Made by a program: the position numbers and the translations under genes. Below are positions 12,566 to 25,534 of a stretch of 64,000 nt of DNA, piece by piece. Below the pieces are notes generated by a model. That model was not told where the DNA came from. It made no database searches and saw only the letters and a program-made list of their open reading frames with translations. Every line of letters begins with the position of its first letter. The first letter of the stretch is position 1. The DNA lies in the NCBI GenBank assembly GCA_907165065.1, contig OU015524.1, positions 59,995,295-60,059,294 on the forward strand, read 5' to 3'. This DNA is from Caprimulgus europaeus. Lineage: Eukaryota > Chordata > Aves > Caprimulgiformes > Caprimulgidae.

Positions 12566-12636
12566 GTGTTTGAACCTGACTGTATAAACTGACAGAAAAT
12601 CTCTGAAGCTTCTGCAGCTCTGACACTTTATACCAG
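12566..12636 (+). other. Candidate non-coding exon (71 nt)
   Basis: It is bounded by an acceptor (CTTGTTTTCATTTAG, AG at 12564-12565) and an excellent donor (CAG then GTAAGT at 12637). All three forward frames contain stops, so it could only be untranslated or part of a long non-coding RNA. Short pairs of this kind occur by chance in windows of this size. Confidence 0.22.
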
Positions 12637-15093
12637 GTAAGTATTTTGTCTCAGATTTACATTTGCTTAACTGGTATTACCATGTATCACACATTTCTTG
12701 CCTTGTTAAAGAACTTGCTTTACTTTGTCTCCCCTCCAAGGCAGAGTGCTTCTTTTCCATTTTTGTTGCCAGGGAAATGTCGTTTCTTAAAATTATGGGA
12801 TGTAGGATGGAAGCTCATAACGTGTTATCTCTGTATCAGCTGCTCTATCTTCTCTGTGTTTGTAAGGTGCTCAACACAATACAGTAAACACTACTGCTCA
12901 TCATTCTTTGTGGAACTAAAATTACTCTCTTTCAACTGGTACAGAAAGGAAAGAACAAAAAAAAATAATTTCTTGAGAAGCTTCAGCATGTACCTTTCAC
13001 CTGCACCCAGTCAAAATTCACCTAGAGAGGTTAAATTAAACTGGTGCCTGGAAAACTACTGTCAGACCAAATTAATGAATCAGAGGCATGAGAGCTCTTG
13101 CCAGTGCTGCTGTTTCTCCTCCAGCATCCCGCACTCTCCAGCACGCCGCCTCTTACCTAAAGGCACAAGAAATCTCTCTACCTCCACCATCCCTTTAGCT
13201 GCAGTAATACTGTCAGGACTGTTGATCAGTGACACACTTGAATACTGCAATTGGGACATAAATTAAGAAGAATGTGCTGGATCAGACATCATGGAAAGAT
13301 TGCTTTTAATCATCAAACTTTACAACAAACTGCGATTATTTTGTCAGCAGTGAAGTAACAGACCCTTCAAAATCGTCCCAGAAGCTAAAATAACATGATT
13401 TTATTGCATTTTGCCCAAATCTAACTTCATGCTACTCTATCAAAACATATATGGAGTTTTTCAACCTTCTTGTATTACAGAACAAATGCCAAAATCCTAC
13501 TCAGAATATGACTGGCAGAGATTGCCATTCAAAGGATGGCCCAGTCTACTTTCATTATATTGACATAAATCCAGATTAATTTTGGTGGTTCCAAAATAGA
13601 CCTCAGTATAAGAACTTGGGATGATTATCTGAATAGTACAGGACAGAAATGTTTCTAAACAATTTTAAATGAATTTTCAACAAAACAAAGCCTTTGCCTA
13701 GGGATGTTGTAAAACAAAATCTTTTCCCATAGAAACAGATTTTTGTGGTTTAAGAATTCTGTTCATACGAAAGAGGTAATTGTCATCTCTGACTTGCAAT
13801 AATAAATATTTATCTAGAACTAACTCAAATGTAATCTTTTCTTTAGAGAGTTCAGAGCACTTTTTTCTTTCTTTTTTTTGACTGTAGCTTTGTCTGCCCT
13901 ATATGACATCTCAGTGGGTATCAGCATTATTTTCCTTTACAACTTGGCTCAAATGTCCTTCAATTACTTAGAAGCAAAATTAAACCAACAACAAAACCCA
14001 GAACTCTTTAAAATCATTTGTTTTTAAATGTGTACCTAAGCATTCAGCTTTTCTTCTTGAAACTGAAGTCTTTTCTATCAGTCAAAAGAGTATACTGAAA
14101 TAAATCCTACTGAATTTTGGGTGGCCAAACACGGCCTATTCCATCATTCTTTGACCCTGGCTGCCCTGTACACACTTTTCTGATCCATACCATGGTAGGA
14201 TGGGCATTAAAGAAACTAAGAGGTTTTAAATTTTATTCACCAAGTTCAGAGATTTCACCCCAGATCTGTGGGACTGGTAACTTGCCCTGCAGGCAGTGAA
14301 TAAAGGGTTCATTATGTAATCTTACTTTGGTTGACTGTTGTTTTAAAATAAAAGCAAAAGTTTTTAACAATATTTCAGAAGACATGATGTAAAAATAATT
14401 GAAAAGACTGAAATAGTGTACTGGTGTCCTTATTGATGGCTTCTGCCAGCAAATGTCTTGCAAAAAGAAATTTTTCTAAAAATGTTGGTTTTGGATGAAT
14501 TTATCATGAAACACTGAAAGCTGTGACAGCCACTTGAAGTTATTTCCAAAGTCACATGTTTTCAGAAAATTTATTTTTAATTCAGAATATTTCTGAGCAC
14601 TGTGAATATTATTAAACGATCATGCTTGGTACGTTCTATTAAATGAAACTGCAGGAATGAATCTTAAGATTTCAAAGTGTAATTTAAAAACAAATGTTTC
14701 TTGACAAGATAAGAAAATTAATGTTTCAGATACTCTGAGATGATATATAAAACCCAGGAATTATATGGATCATCAAATATTGCAGTCACATTACCATTTC
14801 AATCTCTCAGAAAAGAGACATGTTTAGCTGGTATATTTATTCAATAGCAAACATTGCTTCCCCTTTGACCGTTGTCATCCTGAATATCATGGAGTCAGAA
14901 TTACAATCCTCAGACAAACGGGTTCACTACTCCTAAACAATTATTTTTTGGTTCTCCACAAGAATATTTCTGAATAATCAGAAATAAAAGGAGTTCTCAT
15001 ACAATAGAAATTTCACAGAAGATGGAGACTGAAATTATGATGCCATTAGCATTCATGCCAAATTATAATAATCTTTGATTGGTCTAGGATTTT
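12637..15093. other. Unique sequence containing the longest open frame of the window
   Basis: A 206-codon open frame runs 12646-13266 (+). The predicted product is rich in Ser, Cys, Leu and Phe, has no recognisable domain, and shows no codon bias toward G/C at third positions. I treat it as a chance frame. The rest is AT-rich with no repeat family identified. Confidence 0.4.
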
Positions 15094-15258
15094 ACTGGCA
15101 CAGGTTGCCCAGAGAGGTTGTAGACTCTCCATCCTTTGAGATAATCAGAAGGCATCTGAACATGGTCCTGAGCAACCAGCTTTAGATAGCACTGCTTGAG
15201 CAGCAGGTTTGGACCAGATGACCTCTGGAGGTCCCTTCCAACCTCAAACTTTCTATCA
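15094..15258 (+). mobile_element. CR1 LINE 3' UTR fragment
   Basis: A short plus-strand CR1 tail: 'ggcacaggttgcccagagag', 'gaccagatgacctctggagg' and 'tcccttccaacctcaaac' appear in normal order. It is severely 5'-truncated (about 165 nt) and the terminal octamers have decayed. Confidence 0.85.
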
Positions 15259-18200
15259 ACATAATTACATGAAACAAGTAAGTTTTGCATTTCTGCTAGA
15301 TATGCTTTCCTTTAGTCAATTTGATAAGTGTAAAACCTCAAGAAAAGATGACAAACATTATATTAGGCAATATCATTAGATTTTGAAAAGAATCTGGAGG
15401 ATGGCAGGAAAAACTTTAGAAACAAGACTTTAGAAACAGTGTTCTGTATGCTACAAAACCACTTTTTCACCAATGAAACATCTGGAAAATGGATAATGGA
15501 GACTGGGATAACAAAAACAAACAAACAAACTCTTCCTAAACAGAACTCACTGGGGCTCTGTAGAGAAGTTTTCTTGTCCTGAAAATGCAAATGTTGCAAT
15601 TAAACTTGTATAATGATTTTTGGAGTGATACTTCCACATCATAGGTACCTGTCAGTTGCTGAGTGCTGTGTATCTGGCTACTGTCAATGTATTTTTTTTT
15701 CCTGCTACTATGTTAAACATTCTTGAGAAACAGATGCTCCTCCATGTCTCTCAGGAGGCTCTAGTTGTAAATAGCTAAGCAGTGGGAGGTACAGATTACG
15801 CAGAATCATTCCAGTGATTTTGGAAAATGTAACTCTACTCGCAGGCAAATTCAAAAGGATTCATAATGAGCCATCTGTGAAGAGTGGATTTTTTTTTTTT
15901 TTTTGTCACATTAAGAAAGCTGACAATAACAGTTTTTACCATAAAAACAGTTTATCTCTTAGCTTTAACCACTCTTTAAATTTGTTTTTAATATACTACT
16001 AGAAAATAATCTTAACCTCAGAAGCTAAAACAGAAATTAGAGTTTCTATAGCTAAAGTAATTTGGAAAAATATGTATAGGAAATTTTAGTCATTATTATT
16101 AATTTTGGCAGTTATTTTGCATAAATTCTGTATTTCAGCTATAACCTCTGTGTACTTAGATTCTTTGAAAAACATACCATAACTGTTTTCTTTTAAAAGT
16201 TATATTTCAGATTTTATCCAAGACAGCAAAGTCTACTTTTATCTTTTTCCCTCATTATCCTGTTTTCTTTCACTGTTTTTTTTCAAATCTAAATAAAAAT
16301 AACAAATTTACATCTATATCAGGCCTTATACTGTAACAGGAATATACTTCAAAGTAATCTTGTTCAATATTTTAGACTCTACAACTGCATTAGCAACCAG
16401 ACTAGATAATAGTTGACCTTGTGGAGTAGCATGTAAAGTAGATCACTTTCTGTATCCTGGCTCATATTGTAGGTGGCCAGTTTATTTGCCTTTGTTTGCC
16501 ACTCAGAGGGCCCAATTGTCCTTTTATTACACTGACCCGGAATGGGCATCTTTGCACAGCTGGAATAAAGCTTAAATTCCCACTTGAACTCTGGAATCTA
16601 CAGAGAGACACATAAAAATCTGCCCTTTCAGTCCTGCAGCAAACAATCAGTTATTATTTGAAACATCCTTTCTGGTAGGGCTGGCAGAAATTGTACAGCT
16701 GGAAGATAGCAACTCTGAAAAGCATTTGGAGAATGAAGTCACAATTTTGGTTCCTATGGACAAGTAGAAAAAAAAATATTCTGGAATTATCTGGCCTTTA
16801 TTACCAGTAGAGCCCAAGTGCAAAAGTAGAGTTGTTGAAAGAGTGTCACAACACTAAGCAGACCTGAATAATGATGGTGGGGTATGGTGGGAAGATATTC
16901 TTCAAATAGTATTAGAAAGCCAGATAAATGTGTTCAGCATATAAAACACTCAACATTTATCTCAAAAAATATCTTCAAATACACCTGAAAGATTCTGTAT
17001 CTCCAAACGAAAATGGAGGGGGAATCACTGGGGTACCAAGAATGACTTTGCGTTTCCACAAGTAGAATCAGCAGATGCACGCTACCCTGTGGTAGGAAGG
17101 GCATATCAAGTTATGACACAGGCAGAAGCATAAAAAATGAAAAAAAAAAAAAAAATCCAACTCTTAAAGAAGACCACTCTAAAGCGACCTAGAAAAATGA
17201 CTACTAGTTTTTGTTACAATAGAGTCTTCAGTGCTAACTCTTGTAATTCTTTCACACAGCTTCTCTCTCAGATGCTGAAAAACCTGAATGAGACCACACT
17301 ATCAGGAAGATGGCACATCCTCGGCAGTGGATTAAAATTTTTTCTTCTACAGCTTCTTCCTCTGTTGCTATCTGCCCCATAAAATGAGTCCACACGAGGA
17401 AAGTAAATCCAAATCTCTTGTATGTTACTGTAAAACACTTCCTTTCCTTCATTGAAACAATGTGGAAATGTGCCAGTCTTTTTGCAATCAGTAGGGACTT
17501 TGCTTTTAGATGTCTTAAAGACAGAGATTGTTCTAGTATTTTTTGGTGTAAGAGGTCTGTTTTTGATAGAAGATGCAATACCACTGATTCAAGCTCAGTT
17601 GGCACAAATGGCATGTATGGGAGAGAAATGTTCTTGTCTCATGTTTCTCCACTCTAACCTGCAGCATAAGAAGTGTACAAAAAAAGTGTACAAGTGTACA
17701 AGAAAAACAAGCTTGGTTTTGTTCTAGCTCCTATATAACAAATTAGTTGGCATTAAAATTGTGAAAAATCAGATTGCCATAGCTCTCCTACACTAAGTGC
17801 ATTAAAAATATGATAGAAAAAGTTCTGTAAAGTGTTGCTCTGTGGATGTATAAAGTTTAGGAAATCTGAAAGATATTTTCAAAACCTCACTTTTAGCACT
17901 CATTATAATACAGTTTTGCATACACTTCCATAAAACATATTTGGATTATAATTTTTCTTTCAGCCACGGACTAAATCAATCAGAATTATTTTGAAGTTAG
18001 CAATCCTAGGTGACAATAGTAAATACCACTAAATTTACATCCATCTCACAGAGTGAATAGGTTCCACAATGCTGTCATTATCTGGAGAGACATAAAGCAT
18101 CCAAATGAGGAATATGCTTTTCATTTGTGTGTGTGAAATAAGTACAGTATCTCAAAGAACCTGATGATTATATCACTTGTGGGAATGAAGGAGCTCAGCA

Positions 18201-19782
18201 TTTGAGAAAATTACTCCATTATCTGTCCAGTTCATTTAAAAAAAATCTCTGTCTTTTGTGGTGATATTTTAATGTAGAAATGAATGCTTGTAAATCAAGA
18301 GATTTATCTTTTACATTTACTATGCATTTTTCATTTGCATTTAAATTGAAGTGCAAATATTTGCTGTGTTGCATGTAATACACAAAGGAGTTGAGTTTTG
18401 GAGGTACTTCTTTTTTTACTTCTTTTCTTTAATCTCAATGAATTTACCATTCAGATGCTATACCTATACTGTGGATGAGGTGCATACGAGATGTCTTAGT
18501 GAATCATAGATATGGTCAATTCATCTCAACAATGGTAACAATAGAAAGTTGAGATTGGTTCTCTAAATCAAGTTCCCAGTTCCTACTCTCACACTCTTAT
18601 ATCACAAAGGGTTTCTTCACAATTGTTGCTAGCCTCACAGCATAGGTAAAGGACAATCACTGTATTCTTGACTTGTAATCTTGGAGCAGAAGTCTAAGTC
18701 AAGGCAGTTAAACACTTGCGCTTTGCTACTAGTTCTACATCCCTCCAGCTCTAACCATAGTTATTGAAGTAATACCAGAACGTTACTGAGAAAGTACTTT
18801 GCAGGCAACAAAAGCTATGATTTTTAAAGGACACTGATGAGGGATGTTTTAACGATGAATGATTTGATGAGAAGAATTAGAAAAAAACAATATGGAAATG
18901 TTAATTTAGCTCTAAGCAACACTTCCAGTGAAATCATTAGATGTTCAAAGAACAGGAAAAAATAAATATGATCAAACAGAAAGATACATGATTATGAAAA
19001 CAAACAGGTTTTACTTTAGTCAAGGCACTGTTTTTGGCCTTGTGTAGGAGTGAATGTCAGGAGTGACAGAATCAGAATGTGGATCATGACTGTGGATCAC
19101 GAATAACCTTACGTAATGAGGTTTTTGCCTTACACCTGTGAGGTTTTTTATTTAATTATATATCTATGAAAATACAAAACAACAGAAGAGTGACTATTGT
19201 GTGTCCCAGAATCTTCTTACATGATTTTTTTCTTCCAGCAACATGTGTAAGCCTATGGAGACATCAAATAGAGGCAACAGAGTGCCAAATTGGTGATTGT
19301 TAGGAGAAAGCCTGTATGGCTGAACTATATAAATTTGTTTTGCAGTATTATACAGGAATATTGGGTCCCCAGGTAAGACATCAGAATCACTCACATGCTG
19401 CTTTAGAGTTTGGCACTGATCTATCATTGAGAACAAATGTACCCTAATTGACTTTTACAAACTTTAACCCTGGCTTACAGTTTGACTGTTGAAGAAAGCT
19501 TTCATTCCAACATAAATGCATCAGAACAAGGAGGTATTGTTTATTATGTAGCTCAAGGGAAAATGGTAGTTTGTCTCAGTTGGGCTCTATGATTATCACC
19601 ATAATACAACCAGTACAGGTTTATCACTATCAAATTAACTACACAGGGGAAAAAAAAAAATCCATATCTTACCTTTTTTTTTCATCTATCATAAATGAAC
19701 CAAAAGATTAACTCTAAATCAGTAAGCAATTTGAACTCCATTGTCACAATGGCCTTGACCTGGCAATTAACACTTATATACT
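15259..19782. other. Unique sequence, nothing recognised
   Basis: AT-rich DNA. Simple tracts are (CAAA)n near 15520-15532, poly-T near 15889-15904, poly-A near 17140-17155, and a short GTGTACAA repeat near 17674-17702. Overlapping open frames on both strands at 17137-17727 look like chance. No transposon was recognised. Confidence 0.45.
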
Positions 19783-19830
19783 AGAATCACAGAATCACAG
19801 AATCACAGAATCACAGAATCATAGAACCAT
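19783..19830 (+). repeat. Octamer tandem repeat (AGAATCAC)n of a CR1 tail
   Basis: Six consecutive 8-nt units: four exact AGAATCAC, then AGAATCAT and AGAACCAT. CR1 elements end in a few such octamers. Six is longer than in the other CR1 copies here. Confidence 0.95.
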
Positions 19831-20360
19831 AGAATGTTGTGAGTTGGAAGGGTCACACAAGGATCATTGAGTCCAATTCCTGTTCTAGCACAGGGTGATA
19901 GGGCATTCCCAAGGTTCAGCCCATGTGTCTGAGGGCCTTGTTCAAAGGCTTCTTGAATATTGTCAGGCTTGGTGCCATGATTACCTCCCTGGGGAGACTA
20001 TTCTAGTGCTCCACCACCCTCTGGGTGAAGAACCTTTTCCTAATGTCCAACTAAACCTCCCTTGGCACATCTTCCTGCCATTTCCCCTGGTCCTGTCATT
20101 GGTCACCAGAGAGGAGAGATCAGTGCCTGCCCCTCCCCTTCCCCTTGTGAGGAAGTTATAGACTGTGATGAGATCTCCTCTCCAAGCAACTTCAGCTTCT
20201 CTTCATATGGCTTAAACCCTAAGCCCTTCACCAATCTAGTGGCCACCCTCTGAACACTCTCTACTAGCTTTATATCCTTTTTATACTGTGGCACCCAAAA
20301 CTGCACACAGTACTCGAGATGAGGCCACACCAGTGGAGAGCAGAGCGGGAATAGAACATA
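19783..20360 (-). mobile_element. CR1 LINE 3' part (minus strand) with tail octamer array
   Basis: An antisense CR1. It opens with six AGAATCAC-like octamers at 19783-19830, the reverse complement of the CR1 3' terminal repeats. Then come 'gagttggaagggtcac' and the 3' UTR. From about 20228 to 20350 (read on minus) lies the ORF2 C-terminal region, with [18 protein letters not shown]. It is 5'-truncated near 20360 and not functional. Confidence 0.92.
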
Positions 20361-21224
20361 TTTTTTAACACATCTCATAGGTAGATTTCTAAGAAAGATA
20401 TGGAATTTCTAAATTGTCTTTTTCTCTGAAATAAAAATACAGAGGAGCAATTTTTATTTTATTTTGATTTGGAGAAAGGGAGCTGAAATAAAGTTCTTCC
20501 TCAAGGATCATATTTTGTGAATTACATTTGTCATAGAGAGAAAAAAACAATTCTGTATGATTTTTTTTTGAACCACTGACATCACTTGACACTCTAAAAT
20601 GCTTTTAATTAATGTGTCACAATTAGATTGCTAAGGTTCTTCTGTTTTACTACAGATTTGAAACACATTTATTGAAAAATGTCAATTAAAAGTATGTAAT
20701 TTCATTTTTTAAACTTGGATTCTTCTCTTAGTGAAATGCTGTCTTTATAGGTCATTGACTGAGGTTAATAGTTTGGACCCAAGTCCATTTCTGAAACATC
20801 AAAACAAACAGGAAAAAAAAAGGCAAACTAATGTTTAACTCCTGAATTCCACTAGGTTCAGAGGTGTTTGCTAACACTATCATTTCTACACTGTGACATT
20901 GGGAGCATTGCTGTGTTGAAAATTGTTCCCTTGCAATACTTAACCATGAGGAGCAGAGGAAAAATTAGAGGTCTGTGTGCAGTTGCAGTGCTGTGATCTC
21001 ACTGAGTCTCACAGTGAGCACGTGAGTGGTTGGGTAGGTCACAGGACTGGAGAGCTGCAGCAGATAGATTCAAGCTCATTATAGGCCAGAGGTGTAATGA
21101 GAGGGAGTTGCCCTTTATGTGAGAGAGCAGCAGTTCTCTGTGGAGCTTTCCGTTGGATAATGAACCAGCTGATTGCTTATGAGTTAGGATTAGAGAGCAG
21201 ATCAACATGGACAATGTTGTGCTA
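20361..21224. other. Unique sequence, nothing recognised
   Basis: AT-rich spacer between two CR1 copies of opposite orientation. No coding or repeat signal identified. Confidence 0.45.
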
Positions 21225-22103
21225 GGTGTCTGATACAGACTCTCTTGATCAGGAAGAAGAATTTGAGGAGGCCTACTTCAGATAACTGAAGCAGCCTTAC
21301 GTTTGTATTTCCTGGTCCTTACAAGGGACTTGAACCACTCTGATATCTGCTGGCAGAGCAAGGCACCTGGCCACGAGCAATCCAGGAGGTTTCTGTAGTG
21401 CATTGATGACAAGTTCCTCACGCAGGTGACCATGGCGTCAATGGAGGTGAGATACTCTGCTGGACCTCATACCTACAGACAAGAAAGAGGTGGTCAGGAA
21501 TATTAAACTCTGGGGTGGCAGGTGGGTGGGGAGGTGGAGGGGAGGCGGGTAGCCTTGGCTACAGTGACCACGAGGTGCTACCATCCAGGATTTTGAGACA
21601 AGGCAATAAGGCAAATAGCAGAATCATTACTCTGGACTCCAGGAGCACCAATTTTAACTTGTTCAGGTACCGACTTGGAAGAATCCCATGGGTTACAGTT
21701 CTGGAGAGAAGAGGGGTCCAGGAGAGCTGATTGAACTTCAAGGGTCACCTGTTCCAATCTCAAGAATGGCCTATTACCACATTCAGGAAGTTAAATAAAA
21801 GTGGCAGAAGGCCTTCATGGAGGGACAGGTTGCTTCTGACTAAATCCAGCCATAGAGAGAAAGCACACAAGAGACAGAAGCAGGGACAGGTGGCCCAGGA
21901 GGAGTATGGAGACACTATCTAAGCATGCACTGTGGTTAGAAAAGCCTGAGTTTACGGCAACTACAACCTTCAAAATGCTCAAAACTCACTCTGGATCCAG
22001 CCCTGAGCAATCTGCTATAGCTGAACATGCTTTGAATAGGGAGGTTGAACTAGGTGATCTCCGGAAATCCCTTTCAATTTCAACAATTCTGCTATCCTGT
22101 AAA
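21225..22103 (+). mobile_element. CR1 LINE with internal deletion: endonuclease region joined to 3' tail
   Basis: The left part (about 21225-21935) is CR1 ORF2 endonuclease. A DQEEEFEEAYF-like stretch near 21250 is followed by DLNHSDICW (about 21328-21354, the counterpart of the GDFN box, with G and F changed) and GYSDHEV (about 21556-21576), which keeps the SDH motif of the exonuclease/endonuclease/phosphatase fold. Linker sequence follows to about 21922 in two frames (21515-21730 and 21731-21922). From about 21970 the sequence is CR1 3' UTR ('ctgagcaatctgctatagct', 'gaactaggtgatctcc', 'ttcaatttcaacaattctg'). The whole reverse transcriptase is missing. Not functional. Confidence 0.88.
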
Positions 22104-25100
22104 ATAATCCATATATTTCCTGGGAGTTCCTGAAGACTGCACATGTGAACTTAATTCTCTTGGTTCTTTTCATGACAGTAACTGTTAAAGACTTAGACTT
22201 TTGTAGTGGTGGGAAAAATACTGGGAAAGCTGGAGACTATTGTATTACATAATTAAAATTTTTCAGTGCTCTTCTCTGATCATCCTGCAGAGAAAATTAC
22301 TATTTCCTTCTTCAGCTGTCAAGTCTTGGCACTTCTGAACAAGATATAAAGCTCATGGTTTTCTCTTTGAAATCAGAAAGAGCTCCATTGTATCTCTGGT
22401 GCAAAACAATACATACATCACATACATGTTTTCACTATGTACATGATGCGTAACTTGTATTTTGACTAGTTTAGCATCATAATGCACTCTGCTTTCCTGA
22501 CCATACAGTTTTCTGGTTTCTGTGCAACAAAGAATCATCTGTCTTATAGTTTACAATAAAATGAACCATTATCATTGAAATTATAAACAATCATGTGTTT
22601 AGATGTCACAGATACTAATTTCAGTGAGTTTCACAATCAATTTAGCTACAAAAGAATATAGGAAGTCTTATTTTGAAAATATTACAAGTCTGGGAGATAT
22701 TACTCATAATTTTTGAAGCCTTCAGATTTACATATGGGACTATCACCAAGATAGATTTCACTGACTCCTTGAATGAGTTCTCAAATGCTTAGCAGCTTAG
22801 CAGCCCTTATTAGCCCAGTCTATGGTTACCAGTATCACTATTTGTTTCCATATTGGATGCACCTTTTGGCAGTTTCACTCAAGGTGTGTGTGGCCATAGC
22901 ATTGGTCTTAACATCTCTTAATAAGTCTCTGATCTTAATATCCACTTTAGTGCTAATCTTGACACTATTTTCCAAGACCATGAGCCATTTCAGGTCTGAA
23001 AAACAGTATGATATCTGTTTCCCAACAAGCCTTTTAAGTCCAGCTGTATACACTTTTAAAACAGCTCAAACAGAAGACACTGAAGTATCAGAGAGATTCC
23101 AGACTTAATGTTTTCCTGCCATTGAATGGTGAGCCCTCTCTATCATATATGAGTAAGTGATTCTGCTTCCAAATCCTAATCCAAAATATTCTGCTCTTGA
23201 ATTATTTAAAAAACTGTCTTTTTTCTTCCCTACTCTGTGATTTAGCAGCTGGTGAGTGTAACTATCATATCACTGACTCCCTAAAAAATATTTTAATTCC
23301 TTTAGAGACTCCCTTTGTCCCACCACAATTTTGGAAACAATATGTATATAAAAGACTTGAAGATTACAGCCTAGTAGGAAAAAAAAAAAAAAACCAACCA
23401 AACCCCAAAACCAAACACAAAAGGAATTTTTGTTTGGATGATAATTACAGGAGATAGCAGCAGAGAAACTGTTTATGCAGACAGATAGATGTGTTACTCC
23501 ATTTGCTTTATTTTCCACATATTCTTTGATTGATCTGTTTATATGTAGGACTGTTGTGTCATCTATAATCCCTAATAGACTCATTCTTTCCAGTGTGCAT
23601 GTAACAGTTGCCCTTACTTAAGTCAAGCATTTGGGACACGTGACTGAAAAGCCTTTTCCTATTTATGCTCCTTTTATACTTGTGAATGTCACTAAGATGG
23701 ATATTCTGCAGCTTCTGAAAAAAAGGTAAAAACTTGCCATCATATGGATAGGCACCTCGGATTAGAATGAAACATAGGACCACTAAATTCAGTATTCTAC
23801 CACCACAGACTGCTATGAGAGGTCCAAAGTCCACAGAGTATAAATTTCCCATGTCCCTATATATTACCTGCCTGAAAGCACTGACATTATTGCTATATCA
23901 TGCATTATAAAGAGTTGCAACCATGCTGAGCTGAGTAGAGTCAGGTCTCAGATATGTGATTCAGTTCATCTGAGCTGTGCTATATTAGTGGTATTGGTTG
24001 GCCTGCAACACACATGGAGACATAAACCTTCGTTACAGAACTTTAAAGGAAAATGTTAGACCTGCATCTGCAGTGACTGAATGGAGGGCATGCAGCTTGT
24101 TACCTTCCCCCAGGGGACACATGACAACTCTACTGAGTTGTGGTAACTGGATAAGACATCTTAGTCTATAGGGAGTCCTGAAGTTCTTCAACTGCTCTGA
24201 TTCTACTGCATTATTCACATAAGTTACTATTATTTGGGAATCTACAGTGCTGGGGGCAGAACCACTGAAAATTGAAAAAAACCCACTTGCTGTTATCACA
24301 AAGCATCTCAAATGTCACTTATGTCAGTGTTTTATAACACAGCACATCCCAAATACCCTGTGCTAACTGCAAACAAAACTATGTGACAGACAGGAATGGC
24401 AGCTTGAGAAGTCTGACTGTACTTTAAAATGTTTCAAAGCTATAAGATATTTTCCATATACACAAGTAACTGTTTCTGTAAAATGATCCCCCACACCATA
24501 AAAGTTTTTATGCAAACAGACAGCAACCAATCAAAATCTTCATGGAAAATACATTTTAGGTTTTTGAAGGATGCTAAATGAGAAGAGTTTGTAACTTCAT
24601 AGAAAATTCAGTGACTACAAGAATTTTAACTCCTGTAGGACTTTGAAAATTTTAGTGAGTATTAATTCCTTGTGTAAGGCAAATATTTCCATATTTATTT
24701 GTTTACTCCATCAAAATGTGAACAGTTAATATCTTCCCAACTGAGGAACTATTAGACCATTTTCTTGTTTTAATGCTGTGCTGGCTAATATTACATCTAA
24801 CATTGCATCTGGAATACTTGTACAATAATTCCAGATTAATTTGGGTCTTTATTAGTTTATGTCATACCTTTATAGTGTATAAATCATTACTTATCTTAGT
24901 AGGCCATGTGTCAGGTAGTGTGCAAAGGAGAACAATTGAAAAATGAATATAGGTCATTATCAGTGAAAAATGAGTCTGATTTATTGTTGGTAAAACTGAC
25001 TACTCCATCTTCACAGTGGAGAAGACTGCTTCATAGTCATGTCAAACCCTACGTTTTCAAGAATTCCTAACAGTGACATGTCTTATTATTTGCTTTTGAA

Positions 25101-25534
25101 ACTGCTGCTGGGGATCTTAAAAATTTCATTGTAAATGTGGTTGTTCATCAACTGACACTCATGCTTTGATTTACAGAGGTTTGTGCTGAAAATACAAAGC
25201 ACCTAAATTACATCTTTGGAAAATTTACCACATATTTTCTTGGTTAAATTTTACAGTAAGACCTGAAAAGTATCCATTTTGTTCCAGTTCAGTGTCCTAT
25301 TTAATATGGAGGGAATTAATTTGATACAAGACATTAATAGTGTTTTAATGCTAACTAGCATTTCATTTTAATGTTTCTTATTTTGTGTTGATATTAGTGT
25401 ATTTCACACTAGTGCATTTTATGTTTTGCTCACATTTTGTTCACAATCACCACTGCCTCCATTTCAGTGGAAACATGGAATAAAGCAGAGATATTTAATT
25501 TAGAAGCAGACAAGGGAACTAGAATATTTTGAAC
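22104..25534. other. Unique sequence, nothing recognised
   Basis: AT-rich DNA. Overlapping frames of about 111 codons (22773-23108, +) and 104 codons (23270-23584, -) have no recognisable motif. There is a poly-A run followed by CCAAACC-type sequence at about 23379-23410. No transposon was recognised. Confidence 0.4.

Noticed and set aside
12646..13266. 206-codon open frame as a protein-coding gene
   Set aside because: No domain, biased composition (Ser, Cys, Leu, Phe), no codon preference and no clear promoter or splice structure. Kept only as a low-interest observation.
17137..17727. Cluster of overlapping frames of 79-120 codons on both strands
   Set aside because: Several frames are open on both strands with no motif, which is more consistent with a local shortage of stops than with a gene.
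19783..19830. CRISPR-like or satellite array
   Set aside because: The 8-nt units are directly joined to an antisense CR1 3' UTR, so they are the CR1 tail.
23379..23410. Poly-A tract as the tail of a processed pseudogene
   Set aside because: No gene-like sequence precedes it. A-rich runs followed by CCAAACC occur at many places in the window without a retrocopy.
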